Of a stretch of 64,000 bases of DNA, positions 49,860 to 59,178 are shown piece by piece; positions within the stretch are counted from its first letter, which is position 1; every line of letters starts with the position of its first letter. The stretch is taken from assembly GCF_003206575.1 (NCBI RefSeq), contig NZ_PZJO01000005.1, positions 219,476 through 283,475 on the forward strand, in the 5' to 3' direction. Under the pieces are notes generated by a model. That model had not been told where the DNA came from. It saw only the letters and a program-made list of their open reading frames with translations, and did not search any database. The stretch comes from Salinicola endophyticus (GTDB lineage: Bacteria; Pseudomonadota; Gammaproteobacteria; Pseudomonadales; Halomonadaceae). The position numbers and the translations under genes were made by a program.

Positions 49860-51187
49860 GGCAGATCCTCCTGGCGCAGGGTGGCGTGGACGAGCGTGGG
49901 GGTATCGGCTGCGCCCGCCTCCAGATGAAAGGCGTCGCTCAGACGCGCGCCCAGGGCCTCGGCTGCCTCGCGATCGGCGGCGTGAACCCGCAGCAGCGGC
50001 TCGCCGGCGCTGAGCGTCTGGCCCAGTTCGGCGATATGCGACAACCCCACGCGTGGGTCGATGGCGTCACCGGCATTGCGCCTCCCGCCGCCCAGCTCGA
50101 CCACCGCGAGCCCCAGCACGCGGGTGTCGATGGCGTGCACGACGCCGTCGCGGGGGGCGGCGACCTCGTGCACGACCGGTGCCGTGGGCAGGTAGTGCGC
50201 GGCGCGCTGAGTGAAGTCGGCAGGCCCGCCGAGACCGTGGACCATACGCCCGAAACGCTCGAGCGCGGCGCCGTTGTCGAGCGTCTGTGCCAGGCGCCGC
50301 TCGGCGTCCTGGGCATCCCTGGCCAGCCCCGACTGGATCAGCATCTCGCTGGCCAGCGCCTGGGTCACCCGATAGAGACGGCTGTGGCGATCGTCGCCGC
50401 GCAGCACCTCGAGCGCTGCCGCTACCTCCAGGGCGTTGCCGGCGCAGCGCGCCAGCGGCTGGTTCATGTCGGTGAGCAGTACGCTGGTGCGGGTGCCGGC
50501 GGCGCAGCCGGTGGCGACGATCGCCTCTGCCAGCTCGCGCGAGGCTTCCGGGGTCGGCATGAAGGCGCCGCTGCCCACCTTGACGTCCATCACCAGGCTG
50601 CCCAGCCCGCAGGCGAGCTTCTTGCCCAGGATCGAGGCCACGATCAACGGCAGCGACTCCACCGTCGCGGTGACGTCGCGCACGCCGTAGAGGCGCTTGT
50701 CGGCAGGGGCGAGCGCGCCGGTCTGGCCGATTATGGCGACCCCGACCTCCTGCACCAGACGACGGAAGGTGGCCTCACTGGGAGTGATATCGTAGCCGGG
50801 GATCGACTCCAGCTTGTCCAGGGTGCCCCCGGTATGGCCCAGGCCACGGCCGGAGATCATTGGCACGTGGCCGCCGCAGGCCGCGATCCAGGGACCCAGG
50901 ACCAGCGAGACGAGATCGCCGACGCCGCCGGTGGAGTGCTTGTCGAGCACCGGCCCTGCGAGGTCGAGATCGTCCCAACTCAGCACCTGGCCGGAGTCGC
51001 GAATCGCCTCGGTCAGCGCGGTCGCCTCCGCCTCGTGCATGCCGTTGAGATAGACCGCCATGGCGAAGGCGCCGATCTGGGCGTCTCCGACCGTGTCATC
51101 GGCGATCCCGCGCATGACCAGATCGAGCATTTGTCGGTCGAGGGTCTGGCCGTCGCGCTTGCGCCGGATGATCTCCTGAATCAGCAT
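49856..51187 (-). CDS. deoA: Thymidine phosphorylase
   Basis: Phosphorolyses thymidine and deoxyuridine. 443 residues, the usual length. [17 protein letters not shown] (about 85-101) is the phosphate/sugar site and [21 protein letters not shown] the family signature. Third gene of the deo operon, 60 nt after deoC. Confidence 0.96.
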   Translation of the reverse strand: MLIQEIIRRKRDGQTLDRQMLDLVMRGIADDTVGDAQIGAFAMAVYLNGMHEAEATALTEAIRDSGQVLSWDDLDLAGPVLDKHSTGGVGDLVSLVLGPWIAACGGHVPMISGRGLGHTGGTLDKLESIPGYDITPSEATFRRLVQEVGVAIIGQTGALAPADKRLYGVRDVTATVESLPLIVASILGKKLACGLGSLVMDVKVGSGAFMPTPEASRELAEAIVATGCAAGTRTSVLLTDMNQPLARCAGNALEVAAALEVLRGDDRHSRLYRVTQALASEMLIQSGLARDAQDAERRLAQTLDNGAALERFGRMVHGLGGPADFTQRAAHYLPTAPVVHEVAAPRDGVVHAIDTRVLGLAVVELGGGRRNAGDAIDPRVGLSHIAELGQTLSAGEPLLRVHAADREAAEALGARLSDAFHLEAGAADTPTLVHATLRQEDLP

Positions 51188-51247
51188 CTTCGCTCCTCGT
51201 GGGCGGTTGTCAGCGCTCGTGTTCTCCGCTCGTTCTTTCCGCTCGGC

Positions 51248-52021
51248 TCAGTAGCCGCTGCCCGCCGGCGTCGCGGCCTTGCCCGAGAGGGTAGCGAGCA
51301 GGGCGTCGAGCAGCCCGGAGGCGCCGAAACGGAAGTGCTCCGGGGTCAGCCAGGCCGTGCCCATCAGGCGCTCGGCCAGCGCCAGGTAGGTCTGGGCCTC
51401 TTCGCTGGTGCGAATACCGCCGGCGGCCTTGAAGCCGACATCGCGGCCGCTGTCGCGGATGGCGGTGAGCAGGATCTCGGCGGCCTCGAGGGTGGCGTTG
51501 GTGGCGACCTTGCCGGTGGAAGTCTTGAGGAAGTCGGCGCCGGCATCGAGGGCAATCTCGGCAGCCTGACGGATCAGCTCGGGGCGCTTGAGCTCGCCGG
51601 TCTCGAGAATCACCTTGAGCCGCTGGTCGCCACAGGCCTCGCGGCAGGCGCTGACCAGCGCCCGGCCGGAGGCAGTGTCGCCATTGATCAGCGCCTTATA
51701 GGGGAAAACCACATCGACCTCGTCGGCCCCGGCGACCACGGCCGCCCGGGTCTCGCGCGCGGCGCGCTCGGCGTTGACGCTGCCATCGGGGAAATTGGTC
51801 ACCGTGGCGATACGTACCCGGTCGCGCAGCCCCAGTTCGCGCAGCTGGCGATCAGCGGCATCGATGAAGGCGGGATAGACGCACACCGCCGCCGGTGAGC
51901 CGAAGTCGGTCGCCGTGCGCCGGCACAGCGCCTCGATGCGCGCGGCATCGTCGTCGGCATTGAGCGAGGTCAGATCCATCATCGCCAGCGCCTGGCTGGC
52001 GGCCTGTTGGAGCGTCTTCAT
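51248..52021 (-). CDS. deoC: Deoxyribose-phosphate aldolase
   Basis: Splits 2-deoxyribose 5-phosphate into glyceraldehyde 3-phosphate and acetaldehyde. 257 residues, class I aldolase barrel of the E. coli length class. The Schiff-base lysine is in GADFLKTSTGK; VVFPYKALINGD and GGIRTSEEAQTYLALA complete the active site. Second gene of the operon after nupC. Confidence 0.96.
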   Translation of the reverse strand: MKTLQQAASQALAMMDLTSLNADDDAARIEALCRRTATDFGSPAAVCVYPAFIDAADRQLRELGLRDRVRIATVTNFPDGSVNAERAARETRAAVVAGADEVDVVFPYKALINGDTASGRALVSACREACGDQRLKVILETGELKRPELIRQAAEIALDAGADFLKTSTGKVATNATLEAAEILLTAIRDSGRDVGFKAAGGIRTSEEAQTYLALAERLMGTAWLTPEHFRFGASGLLDALLATLSGKAATPAGSGY

Positions 52022-52121
52022 CCGGCTATCTCCTTGAAGCGCAGAGAGGAAAAGAGGGCGGCCCCGGGCGAGTGGGGCGGCGTCTGTCCCTGCCGCCCCG
52101 GTTCGTGTCGGGCCCGCGGGC

Positions 52122-53393
52122 TCAGGCAGTACCGGCCAGGGCCAGGAAGATCCCCGCCAGGGTCGCCGACATCAGGTTGGAGAGGGTGCCGGCGAGGACC
52201 GCCTTGAGCCCGTAGCGGGCGATCTCGTGGCGGCGATTGGGCGCCAGCGTGCCGAGGCCGCCGAGCAGGATCGCGATCGAGGAGAGGTTGGCGAAGCCGC
52301 ACAGGGCGAACGACAGGATCGCCGCGGTGTGCGCCGACATCGCCTTGCCGGTCTCCGCCACCAGAGTGTCGCCGCTGATGTAGGGCGCCAGATTGATATA
52401 GGCGACGAACTCGTTGACCACCAGCTTCTGGCCGATGAAGGAACCGGCCAGGGTGGCCTCGTGCCACGGGATGCCGAGCACAAAGGCGAGCGGCGAGAAG
52501 AGCCAGCCGAGGATCATCGACAGGCTCAGCGAATCGACGCCGAACCAGCCGCCGACACCGCCGAGAATACCGTCGATCAGCGCGATCAGGCCGATGAATG
52601 CGAGCAGCATGGCGCCCACGTTGGCGGCCAGCATCAGCCCCGAGGAGGCCCCGGTGGCAGCGGCGTCGAGTACGTTGGCCGGCTTGTCCTCGGCGTCGAG
52701 GACTTCCTTGGCCTTGCCGGTGTGGTCGTCCGGAGTCTCGGTCTCGGGCATCAGGATCTTGGCGAACAGCAGCCCGCCGGGGGCGGCCATGAACGACGCC
52801 GCGATCAGGTACTCCATCGGGATGCCGAGCTCGGCATACCCGGCCAGCACCGAGCCGGCCACCGAGGCGAGCCCGCCGCACATCACCGCGAACAGCTCGG
52901 ACTTGGTCATGTTGGCGAGGAACGGCCGCACCACCAGCGGCGCTTCGGTCTGGCCGACGAAGACGTTGGCGGTGGCCGAGAGTGACTCGGTGCGCGAGGT
53001 GCCGAGTACCTTCTGCAGCGCGCCGCCGAGGATGCGCACCACCCACTGCATGATGCCCAGGTAGTAGAGCACGGCGGTCAGCGAGGAGAAGAAGATGATG
53101 ATCGGCAGCACCTTGATGGCGAAGACGAAGCCGATGTTGCTGGGGTCGGCGAGATTGCCGAAGAGAAAGCCGATGCCGTCGTTGGCGTAGCCGATGACCT
53201 GACTGACCGCCCCGGAGATGGCGCCCAGCACGCTCTTGCCCACCGGCACGTAGAGCACGAAGGCGCCGATGCCGGCCTGAATGAGAAAGGCGCCGGCCAC
53301 GGTGCGCAGGCGGATCGCCTTGCGGTCGCTCGAGAAGGCGAGCGCGATCAGCAGCAGAACGACGACGCCGACCAGACCCATGATGAGTGTCAT
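52122..53393 (-). CDS. nupC: Concentrative nucleoside transporter (NupC/CNT family)
   Basis: 423 residues with about ten membrane helices; cation-coupled nucleoside uptake across the inner membrane. Family motifs: [13 protein letters not shown] (about residues 144-156), [11 protein letters not shown] and [20 protein letters not shown] near the C-terminus. It is the first gene of the deo operon, so import and breakdown are induced together. Name by family and context; substrate range not provable from sequence. Confidence 0.92.
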   Translation of the reverse strand: MTLIMGLVGVVVLLLIALAFSSDRKAIRLRTVAGAFLIQAGIGAFVLYVPVGKSVLGAISGAVSQVIGYANDGIGFLFGNLADPSNIGFVFAIKVLPIIIFFSSLTAVLYYLGIMQWVVRILGGALQKVLGTSRTESLSATANVFVGQTEAPLVVRPFLANMTKSELFAVMCGGLASVAGSVLAGYAELGIPMEYLIAASFMAAPGGLLFAKILMPETETPDDHTGKAKEVLDAEDKPANVLDAAATGASSGLMLAANVGAMLLAFIGLIALIDGILGGVGGWFGVDSLSLSMILGWLFSPLAFVLGIPWHEATLAGSFIGQKLVVNEFVAYINLAPYISGDTLVAETGKAMSAHTAAILSFALCGFANLSSIAILLGGLGTLAPNRRHEIARYGLKAVLAGTLSNLMSATLAGIFLALAGTA

Positions 53394-53452
53394 GTTGTTG
53401 TCCTTGGTGTTGGTCTTGGAGAGGGGGGATTGCGGTTCTGTGTGCGCTTTTT

Positions 53453-53466
53453 AACATTTTTATGTT
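53453..53466. promoter_or_regulatory. Palindrome upstream of nupC-deo operon, candidate DeoR operator
   Basis: AACATTTTTATGTT, two 5-bp arms around four T, lies 60 nt upstream of nupC in a strikingly AT-rich stretch (53448-53496). The E. coli DeoR site is also a short AT-rich palindrome with TGTTA/TAACA arms. The local DeoR gene makes DeoR the best guess, but no second copy is obvious near tsx. Confidence 0.35.
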
Positions 53467-53659
53467 TGTCTAGTCACTTATTGTTTTTATTCTGACAACG
53501 CCATAGAGTGATCGGCGTCACCGCCCCCTTTCTGCGGGTCGCGCCCCGGCTGCGCGCCGAGCAGGGCAGCCTGCGTTAGGCACTGGCAGGGCGGGGATGA
53601 AACTGGCGCTGAGGCGCACCGGCAGTGACGCCGCGACAACAATCCTGGCGCGATAACAA

Positions 53660-53836
53660 GGGAAGCGCTGAATAAATCGCCGAACGAGATGAAGGACAGG
53701 GCGCTCGGAGCGCAGACTCGAAGCAACGCGTCACGCGAGGCATAACATGGGGTTAGGCGAGCCTTCGACCGGGCTGGCGCCCCAGCACCGCGCAACGCAG
53801 TCATTCGCACGTGCAGGCATTTATGCAGTGGTTCCC
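53660..53836. repeat. Intergenic palindromic element B2 (MITE-like)
   Basis: A 177-bp relative of element B1. Terminal arms GGGAAGCGCTGAATAAAT and the complement of GGGAACCACTGCATAAAT pair at 15 of 18 positions. It keeps the internal ATAACATGGGGTTAGGCGAG block and carries the extra module GACCGGGCTGGCGCCCCAGC (53767-53786) that B1 lacks. The flanking tetranucleotides are CAAG and CAAT, so no clean target duplication is visible. The element fills much of the 480-nt gap between nupC and tsx, and is itself flanked by 20-nt imperfect direct repeats (53624-53643 and 53837-53856). Confidence 0.75.
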
Positions 53837-53873
53837 AATGACGCCACGACAACAATGAGGCATGGGAGAGGGC

Positions 53874-54836
53874 ATGAACGGGAACGGCATGAGCAAGGCC
53901 AGCGTCCTGCTGGCGCTGTGGGGGCTGGCGGTCACGCCGGCATGGGCGGCCGGCGATGCGAGCGAGCAGGGCAGTGCGCCGGTGATCGAGCAGGAAACAC
54001 CGGCCGAGGGACCGCAGGCGGTGGATGAGACCGCGGATGGGCCCTATCTGTCCGACTGGTACCACCAGAACCTGACCGTCATCGGCAGCAAGAACATTCG
54101 CTTCGGCCCGCAGCAGATCGACGATATCTATCTCGAGTACGAATTCTTCGGCCGCAAGGGACCGCTGGATCTCTACGGCTATATCGACTTTCCCAAATTC
54201 TTCGGCATCGGCAATCGCCCCGACCGCGGCATCTTCGACAAGGGCTCGCCGGTCTTCATGGAGCTGGAGCCGCGACTGTCGATCGATGACATGACCGGGC
54301 AGGATCTCAGCTTCGGGCCGTTCAAGGAGTGGTTCGTCGCCTTCGACTACATCTTCGACTGGGGTCACAACAGCGACAATCGCCAGAACACGCTCTATGC
54401 AGGTCTGGGGACCGATATCGATACCGGCTCGCCGCTGGGGCTCTCGTTCAACTTCTACAAGCGTCGCCAGTGGGAGAACTACGGCGCCGCCAACGAGAAC
54501 TCCTGGGACGGTTATCGCGCCCAGCTCAACTACTCCTATCCGCTGGGCACTTTCGACAACGGTGCTTCGCTGGTCTACGTCGGCTTCACCAACCACGACT
54601 TCGGCTCGGACCTGGGTGATGGCAACTCGGTACGTACCAACGAGTCGACGGTGGCCACCAACGTGCTGCTGTACCAGTTCACTCACCTGCGCTTCATGGC
54701 GGTGGCGCGCTACTTCCATAACGGCGGGCAGTGGAACGATGGCGTCACCGCGCCCTTCCCCAATGCCAGTGGTGAAAGCTTCGAGCTGCGCTCCACCGGC
54801 TGGGGGTATTATCTGGGGGTCGGCTGGCAGTTCTGA
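53874..54836 (+). CDS. tsx: Nucleoside-specific outer-membrane channel (Tsx family)
   Basis: 320 residues. A signal peptide ends at AWA (about residue 25), followed by a 30-residue acidic spacer and then a 12-strand-like barrel region starting LSDWYHQNLTVIGS. GPLDLYGYIDFPKFFG and EWFVAFDYIFDWGH match Tsx, and the chain ends in Phe (GVGWQF) as outer-membrane proteins do. It lets nucleosides cross the outer membrane, for NupC to take up. Divergent from the nupC-deo operon. ATG 53874 has GGGAGAGGGC in front; ATGs at 53862 and 53889 are alternatives. Confidence 0.9.
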   Translation: MNGNGMSKASVLLALWGLAVTPAWAAGDASEQGSAPVIEQETPAEGPQAVDETADGPYLSDWYHQNLTVIGSKNIRFGPQQIDDIYLEYEFFGRKGPLDLYGYIDFPKFFGIGNRPDRGIFDKGSPVFMELEPRLSIDDMTGQDLSFGPFKEWFVAFDYIFDWGHNSDNRQNTLYAGLGTDIDTGSPLGLSFNFYKRRQWENYGAANENSWDGYRAQLNYSYPLGTFDNGASLVYVGFTNHDFGSDLGDGNSVRTNESTVATNVLLYQFTHLRFMAVARYFHNGGQWNDGVTAPFPNASGESFELRSTGWGYYLGVGWQF

Positions 54837-54862
54837 TCGGTCGAGTCGTCGATCCGTCATGT

Positions 54863-54890
54863 CATCGGGGAGCCAGCAGGCTCCCCGATG
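54863..54890 (+). terminator. Hairpin after tsx
   Basis: A perfect 12-bp stem (CATCGGGGAGCC / GGCTCCCCGATG) with AGCA loop, 26 nt after the tsx stop. No T-run follows, so it may stabilise the 3' end or stop transcription with help. Confidence 0.6.
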
Positions 54891-54947
54891 TGTCTGGGCG
54901 GAGGCAGTACACGCCATCCGCCCAAATGGGCGCCTGGCGCGACGCTT

Positions 54948-54998
54948 TTGGCATGACACGGCGATTGGCATGACACGGAGGTTGGCATGACACAACAA
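54948..54998. repeat. Three 17-bp tandem repeats upstream of deoR
   Basis: TTGGCATGACACGGCGA, TTGGCATGACACGGAGG and TTGGCATGACACAACAA follow each other without gaps; the first 12 bases are identical in all three. They end 68 nt before the preferred deoR ATG. A regulatory array is likely, but the bound protein is not known. Confidence 0.7.
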
Positions 54999-55066
54999 TG
55001 GCGGCAGCGGCTTGGCTTCGAGCGGGGATCAGCGATGATGGCGATGGGGTGGCGGAGCACGAACCT

Positions 55067-55843
55067 ATGAATGGACGTAGTGCGCAGCGTCTCGAGCGGC
55101 TGAGCGAGGCGCTCAAGCGCGCCGGTACCCTGCCGCTCGCCGAGGCGGCGGCGCTGTGCGGGGTCTCGGAGATGACCATCCGGCGTGATATCGCTGCCAG
55201 CAGCGGGACCATCGCCTCGTTCGGCGGTCATCTGGTGATGGCCGACAATCCGCAGTTCGCCGCCGCCTACCATCTCGATACCCAGAAGGATCACTTCGCG
55301 GCGGCCAAGCAGCGGCTGTGCCGGGAGGCCGCAGCACGTGTCGAGGAGGGCGATACGCTGTTCATCGACTGCGGCACCACGCTGGTGGCGCTGTGCGCAG
55401 AGCTGCCGCGTCAGTTGACCGTGACCGTGGTCACCTATGCGCTCAACGTAGCCAATGCCTTCTGCCAGCGCGATATGCCCAACATGCGCCTGGTGGTGCT
55501 GGGCGGGCTCTACTATCCGGCGTCGCAATCCTTCGGGGGGCAGGATGTCACCACGGCGATCCGGCGCCTGGGCATCAACAAGGCGTTCATCTCGGCGGCC
55601 GGCGTGCAGATCGACAAGGGGGCCAGCTGCTTCCACTTCCATGAGGTGGCGCCGAAGCAGGCGGCGATCGAGCATGCCGAACGCAGCATTCTGGTCGCCG
55701 ACGAGAGCAAGCTCGAGGTGATGCGCCCGGCGTTCTTCGCCGAGTTGTCCGATTTCGATGCGGTGATCACCAGCGGCGCGCCGGGGCATGCCTGGCAGAC
55801 GCGGGTCGCTGCGTCAGATGGGCCACCGGTGAGCGTGGTCTGA
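55067..55843 (+). CDS. deoR: DeoR-type repressor of deoxynucleoside catabolism
   Basis: 258 residues. The N-terminal DeoR helix-turn-helix is at about 8-45 (LPLAEAAALCGVSEMTIRRDIA) and the C-terminal sugar-phosphate-isomerase-like effector domain has IDCGTTLVALCAEL and VLVADESKLE-like ILVADESKLE. The ISAAGVQIDKGASCFHF segment matches E. coli DeoR specifically, more than other family members, so the effector is probably deoxyribose 5-phosphate. GGAG precedes ATG 55067. It sits next to tsx and opposite the nupC-deo operon, the genes it most likely controls. Confidence 0.9.
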   Translation: MNGRSAQRLERLSEALKRAGTLPLAEAAALCGVSEMTIRRDIAASSGTIASFGGHLVMADNPQFAAAYHLDTQKDHFAAAKQRLCREAAARVEEGDTLFIDCGTTLVALCAELPRQLTVTVVTYALNVANAFCQRDMPNMRLVVLGGLYYPASQSFGGQDVTTAIRRLGINKAFISAAGVQIDKGASCFHFHEVAPKQAAIEHAERSILVADESKLEVMRPAFFAELSDFDAVITSGAPGHAWQTRVAASDGPPVSVV

Positions 55844-56093
55844 AGCGCCTGAACGCAGGGTGTGAACGCAGGGTATGAACGTTGTCCGCTGTGCGCATGC
55901 CACGCTTTTGCCTACCCTCGAATTCCTTTCTCTTGTATGGCAAGGTTTTGAGATATTCCTGTTTTTCATAGGAAGATTTCGGCCGGCCGGGCACTTACCA
56001 TCCGGGTAACCGTTTCCCTTTACTGTCTTCGGGCCGGTGTTCCGCGGGGTGCCGCCGGGATATCCGTCCGTTGTCTGCTGCAGGAGTTGCATC

Positions 56094-57545
56094 ATGTCAC
56101 TGCCCGTTCCCTCCGCCAGTGCACCTTTCTATCCCGCCGCCATTGCCGGCCATGACAGCGAGGCCGGCGCACGCTATACGGTGCGCTCGCCGGCCACCGG
56201 CGAGCCCATCGCCGAAGTCGCCGACTGTGGTGCCGAGGTCGCGCAGGTGGCAGCGGACAGTGCCCAGCGCGGCTTCGAGCAGTGGCGCCAGACCACACCA
56301 TTCGAGCGTGCGGCGCTGTTGAAGGCGTGGCACGGCGCCATGCTCGAAGCCAAGGAGACGCTGGCGTTGACCATGGCCCGGGAGATGGGCAAGCCGATTC
56401 GCGAAGCCCGCGGCGAGGTCGACTACGCGGCCGGCTTCATCGAGTGGTTCGCCGAGCAGGCCAAGCGTATCGATGGCGATATCCTGCCCAGCCCGCATCC
56501 GGAGAAGCGTCTGTCGGTGCTGCGCCAGCCGGTGGGGCCGGTGTTCGCGATCACGCCGTGGAACTTCCCGGCGGCGATGATCACGCGCAAGGTGGCGCCA
56601 GGGTTGGCGGCCGGCTGCTCGGTGATCGTCAAGCCCGCAGAGCAGACCCCGATCACGGCGCTGATGCTGGCTGAGCTGTGGCGTCAGGTGGGTGGCCCGG
56701 CCGAGGTGTTCCAGGTGATCACCGCCGAGCGTCCGGCCGCGATCAGCGAGGTGCTGATGGCCGATGCGCGCATTCGCAAGCTCACCTTCACCGGCAGCAC
56801 CCCGGTGGGCAAGCGGCTCTACGCCCAGTCCGCCGCCACCATGAAGCGCATGTCGCTGGAGCTGGGCGGACACGCGCCCTTCCTGGTCTTCGATGATGCG
56901 GATATCGACGCCGCGGTGACCGAGGTGATGGCAAGCAAGTTCCGCAACGGTGGCCAGACCTGTGTCTGCACCAACCGTATCTATGTCCAGCGCGGTATCT
57001 TCGACGCCTTTGCCGAGCGTCTGGCCGCAGCGGCCGCTGCGCTGGCGATCGGCGATCCCGAAGACGAGGCGACCCAGGTCGGGCCGCTGGTCAGCCAGGC
57101 GGGTCGTGACAAGGCCCAGGCGCACATCGACGATGCCCTGGCCAAGGGCGCGCAGCGGCTGACGCCTGCCTTGAGCGTCGACGGACTCTATGTCGCGCCG
57201 ACGGTGCTGACCGGGGTGACGCCGGAGATGCGCATCATGCAGGAGGAGACCTTCGGCCCGGTGGCGCCGCTGATCGTCTTCGACGACGAGGCGGAGGCGA
57301 TCGCCGCTGCCAACGATACCCCGTTCGGCCTTGCGGCCTATCTGTGGACGCGCAGCCTGGGCCGCGCGGCACGTGTTTCCGAGGCGCTCGACTACGGCAT
57401 CGTCGGTGTCAACGACGGCGCCCCTTCGGTGCCGAATGCGCCCTTCGGCGGGGTCAAGGACAGCGGCCTCGGGCGCGAGGGTGGTCACTACGGCATCGAC
57501 GAGTACCTCGACTGCAAGTTCGTTTCCACTCGCCTGGATCGTTGA
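56094..57545 (+). CDS. Aldehyde dehydrogenase (succinate-semialdehyde dehydrogenase-like)
   Basis: 483 residues, NAD(P)-dependent, cytoplasmic. The catalytic glutamate is in LELGGHAPFLVFDDADID and the nucleophilic cysteine in NGGQTCVCTNRIYVQ; PWNFPAAMITRKVAPGLAAGC is the cofactor-binding motif. The overall sequence is closest to the GabD branch. CAGGAG precedes ATG 56094. The stop overlaps the start of a PucR-family regulator (TGATG), so the two are co-translated. Deoxynucleoside breakdown next door makes acetaldehyde, yet the GabD-like sequence argues against that as the main substrate. Confidence 0.92.
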   Translation: MSLPVPSASAPFYPAAIAGHDSEAGARYTVRSPATGEPIAEVADCGAEVAQVAADSAQRGFEQWRQTTPFERAALLKAWHGAMLEAKETLALTMAREMGKPIREARGEVDYAAGFIEWFAEQAKRIDGDILPSPHPEKRLSVLRQPVGPVFAITPWNFPAAMITRKVAPGLAAGCSVIVKPAEQTPITALMLAELWRQVGGPAEVFQVITAERPAAISEVLMADARIRKLTFTGSTPVGKRLYAQSAATMKRMSLELGGHAPFLVFDDADIDAAVTEVMASKFRNGGQTCVCTNRIYVQRGIFDAFAERLAAAAAALAIGDPEDEATQVGPLVSQAGRDKAQAHIDDALAKGAQRLTPALSVDGLYVAPTVLTGVTPEMRIMQEETFGPVAPLIVFDDEAEAIAAANDTPFGLAAYLWTRSLGRAARVSEALDYGIVGVNDGAPSVPNAPFGGVKDSGLGREGGHYGIDEYLDCKFVSTRLDR

Positions 57546-59125
57546 TGCACGAAGCGCCCCAGGCGCCGCCGGCCGCCGAGCTGGATCTGGCCACGGCGCT
57601 GCGCGAGACCAAGTTGTGCCACGCCTGCGTGGTGGCCGGGGAGCGTTCGCTCTCGCGGCCGCTGCGCTGGGTCCATATGGTCGACCACCCCGATATCATC
57701 AACTGGGTCCAGCCGGGCCAGCTGCTGCTGACCACCGGCTACCACTGGCCGGATGAACCGGCGGCGGAGCGCGCGCTTGTCGAGGCGCTGGCGGAGAAGG
57801 GGCTGGCCGGCGTGGCGCTGGCCGTGCCGCGTTTTCTGTCGGCCTTTCCGGCGACCAGTCGCGAGGTCGCCGAGTCGCTCGACTTTCCGCTGCTGGAGAT
57901 CCCCTGGGACGTGCCCTTCAGCCAGATCACCGAGGAGGTGCACGCCTGGCTGATCGCTCGTCAGGGGCAGTTGATCGCTCGCGCCGAGCGCATTCATCGC
58001 GATCTCACCCGCTCGGCGCTGACCGCCGGCAGCCTGGGGGATATCGCCGCTGCCCTGAGCGAGCTGCTCGGGCGGGCCGTGCTATTCACGGGTCTCGATG
58101 GCGAGTGGCTGGGTGGCAGCCGGGAGCGTCATGCTCGGCCCCTGCCGACGCCGGCGGCGCAGCAGGCGGCGGAGGCGGTGGCGGGTAGCCAGGCGTGCTC
58201 GCTGGATGATCCGGCAGGCGACGGCCAGCGCTGGTTGGCCTGCCCGGTGCACATCCAGGAGGTGCGGGCGGCACTTCTGTGGATCGATGAATCCGGCGCC
58301 CGGGTGAGCGAACTGGAGCGCCGGGCGGCGGAGCAGGCGGCGCTGATCTCGGCGCTGCACCTGTCGCACCAGCGTGCGCTCCAGGCCCAGGAGTCGCGGC
58401 TCGGTTACGCCTTCGTCGACTCGCTGCTGGAGGGGCGTTTCGAGGCCACGCCGGCGGCGCTGGAGCGCGCCACGCTGCAGGGCTGGGAGCCCCAGGCGGC
58501 GTATCAGGTCTGCGCCATCCTGCTCAACGAGCCGGTGCCGCTCAGTCGCGAGGGGCTTTTACGGCGCGAGCGCTGGGAGCGCCGCCTGAGCCGCTACCTT
58601 CAAGGGATCGAGCAGCCGCCGCTGATCTCGGTCTCGCTCAACCAACTATTGTTTCTGCTGCGTAGCGACGTGTCCCCCACGGCACTGTGGCGGCGGCTGG
58701 GCGATGGTGAGTCGGCCATGGCGGTCAGCCGGCAGGTGCGTGGCGCCGTGGAGACCGCCAAGGGCGCCGACGACGTGGCGCGGCTGGCTGCCGCGCTGCG
58801 GCCGGGGGAGCTGCGCGACTTCGAATCGATGCTGTTCAACCGGGTGCTGGAGGGCGACGACGACGCCCGCCGGCTGTTTCTGACGCGCATCATCGAGGCG
58901 CTCGATCCGGCCGAACGGGGTACCAGCCTGCGTCTCACCCTCGCGGCGTTGACCGACCACGGTTTTCATCTGGCGCAGACGGCGCGTGCGCTGGAGATTC
59001 ATATCAGCACCCTGCGCTATCGCCTGGAGCGCCTGCGCGAGGCGCTGGGCATGGATCTGGACGATACCGACGTGCGCCTGCAGCTGCAGGTGGCGATGCG
59101 CCTATGGGCACTGAAGGACGACTGA
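57545..59125 (+). CDS. PucR-family transcriptional regulator
   Basis: 526 residues. The N-terminal PucR ligand-type domain covers about 10-135 (WVHMVDHPDIINWVQPGQLLLTTGYHW and a PLLEIPWDVPFSQIT end). A middle GGDEF-like/GAF-like region follows, and the C-terminal 65 residues hold the helix-turn-helix (HLAQTARALEIHISTLRYRLERL). Family members control purine, GABA or amine breakdown genes. It begins at ATG 57545, overlapping the aldehyde dehydrogenase stop, and probably activates that gene. A longer frame inside the dehydrogenase gene is a shadow. Confidence 0.9.
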   Translation: MHEAPQAPPAAELDLATALRETKLCHACVVAGERSLSRPLRWVHMVDHPDIINWVQPGQLLLTTGYHWPDEPAAERALVEALAEKGLAGVALAVPRFLSAFPATSREVAESLDFPLLEIPWDVPFSQITEEVHAWLIARQGQLIARAERIHRDLTRSALTAGSLGDIAAALSELLGRAVLFTGLDGEWLGGSRERHARPLPTPAAQQAAEAVAGSQACSLDDPAGDGQRWLACPVHIQEVRAALLWIDESGARVSELERRAAEQAALISALHLSHQRALQAQESRLGYAFVDSLLEGRFEATPAALERATLQGWEPQAAYQVCAILLNEPVPLSREGLLRRERWERRLSRYLQGIEQPPLISVSLNQLLFLLRSDVSPTALWRRLGDGESAMAVSRQVRGAVETAKGADDVARLAAALRPGELRDFESMLFNRVLEGDDDARRLFLTRIIEALDPAERGTSLRLTLAALTDHGFHLAQTARALEIHISTLRYRLERLREALGMDLDDTDVRLQLQVAMRLWALKDD

Positions 59126-59178
59126 GTGCTCGCCATCCCCGGCGAGCCCCATGACGGCTACCGACAAGAGGCGGACCG

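Noticed and set aside
54948-54998. Possible CRISPR-like array
   Set aside because: The three units are contiguous with no spacers, and no cas gene is near.
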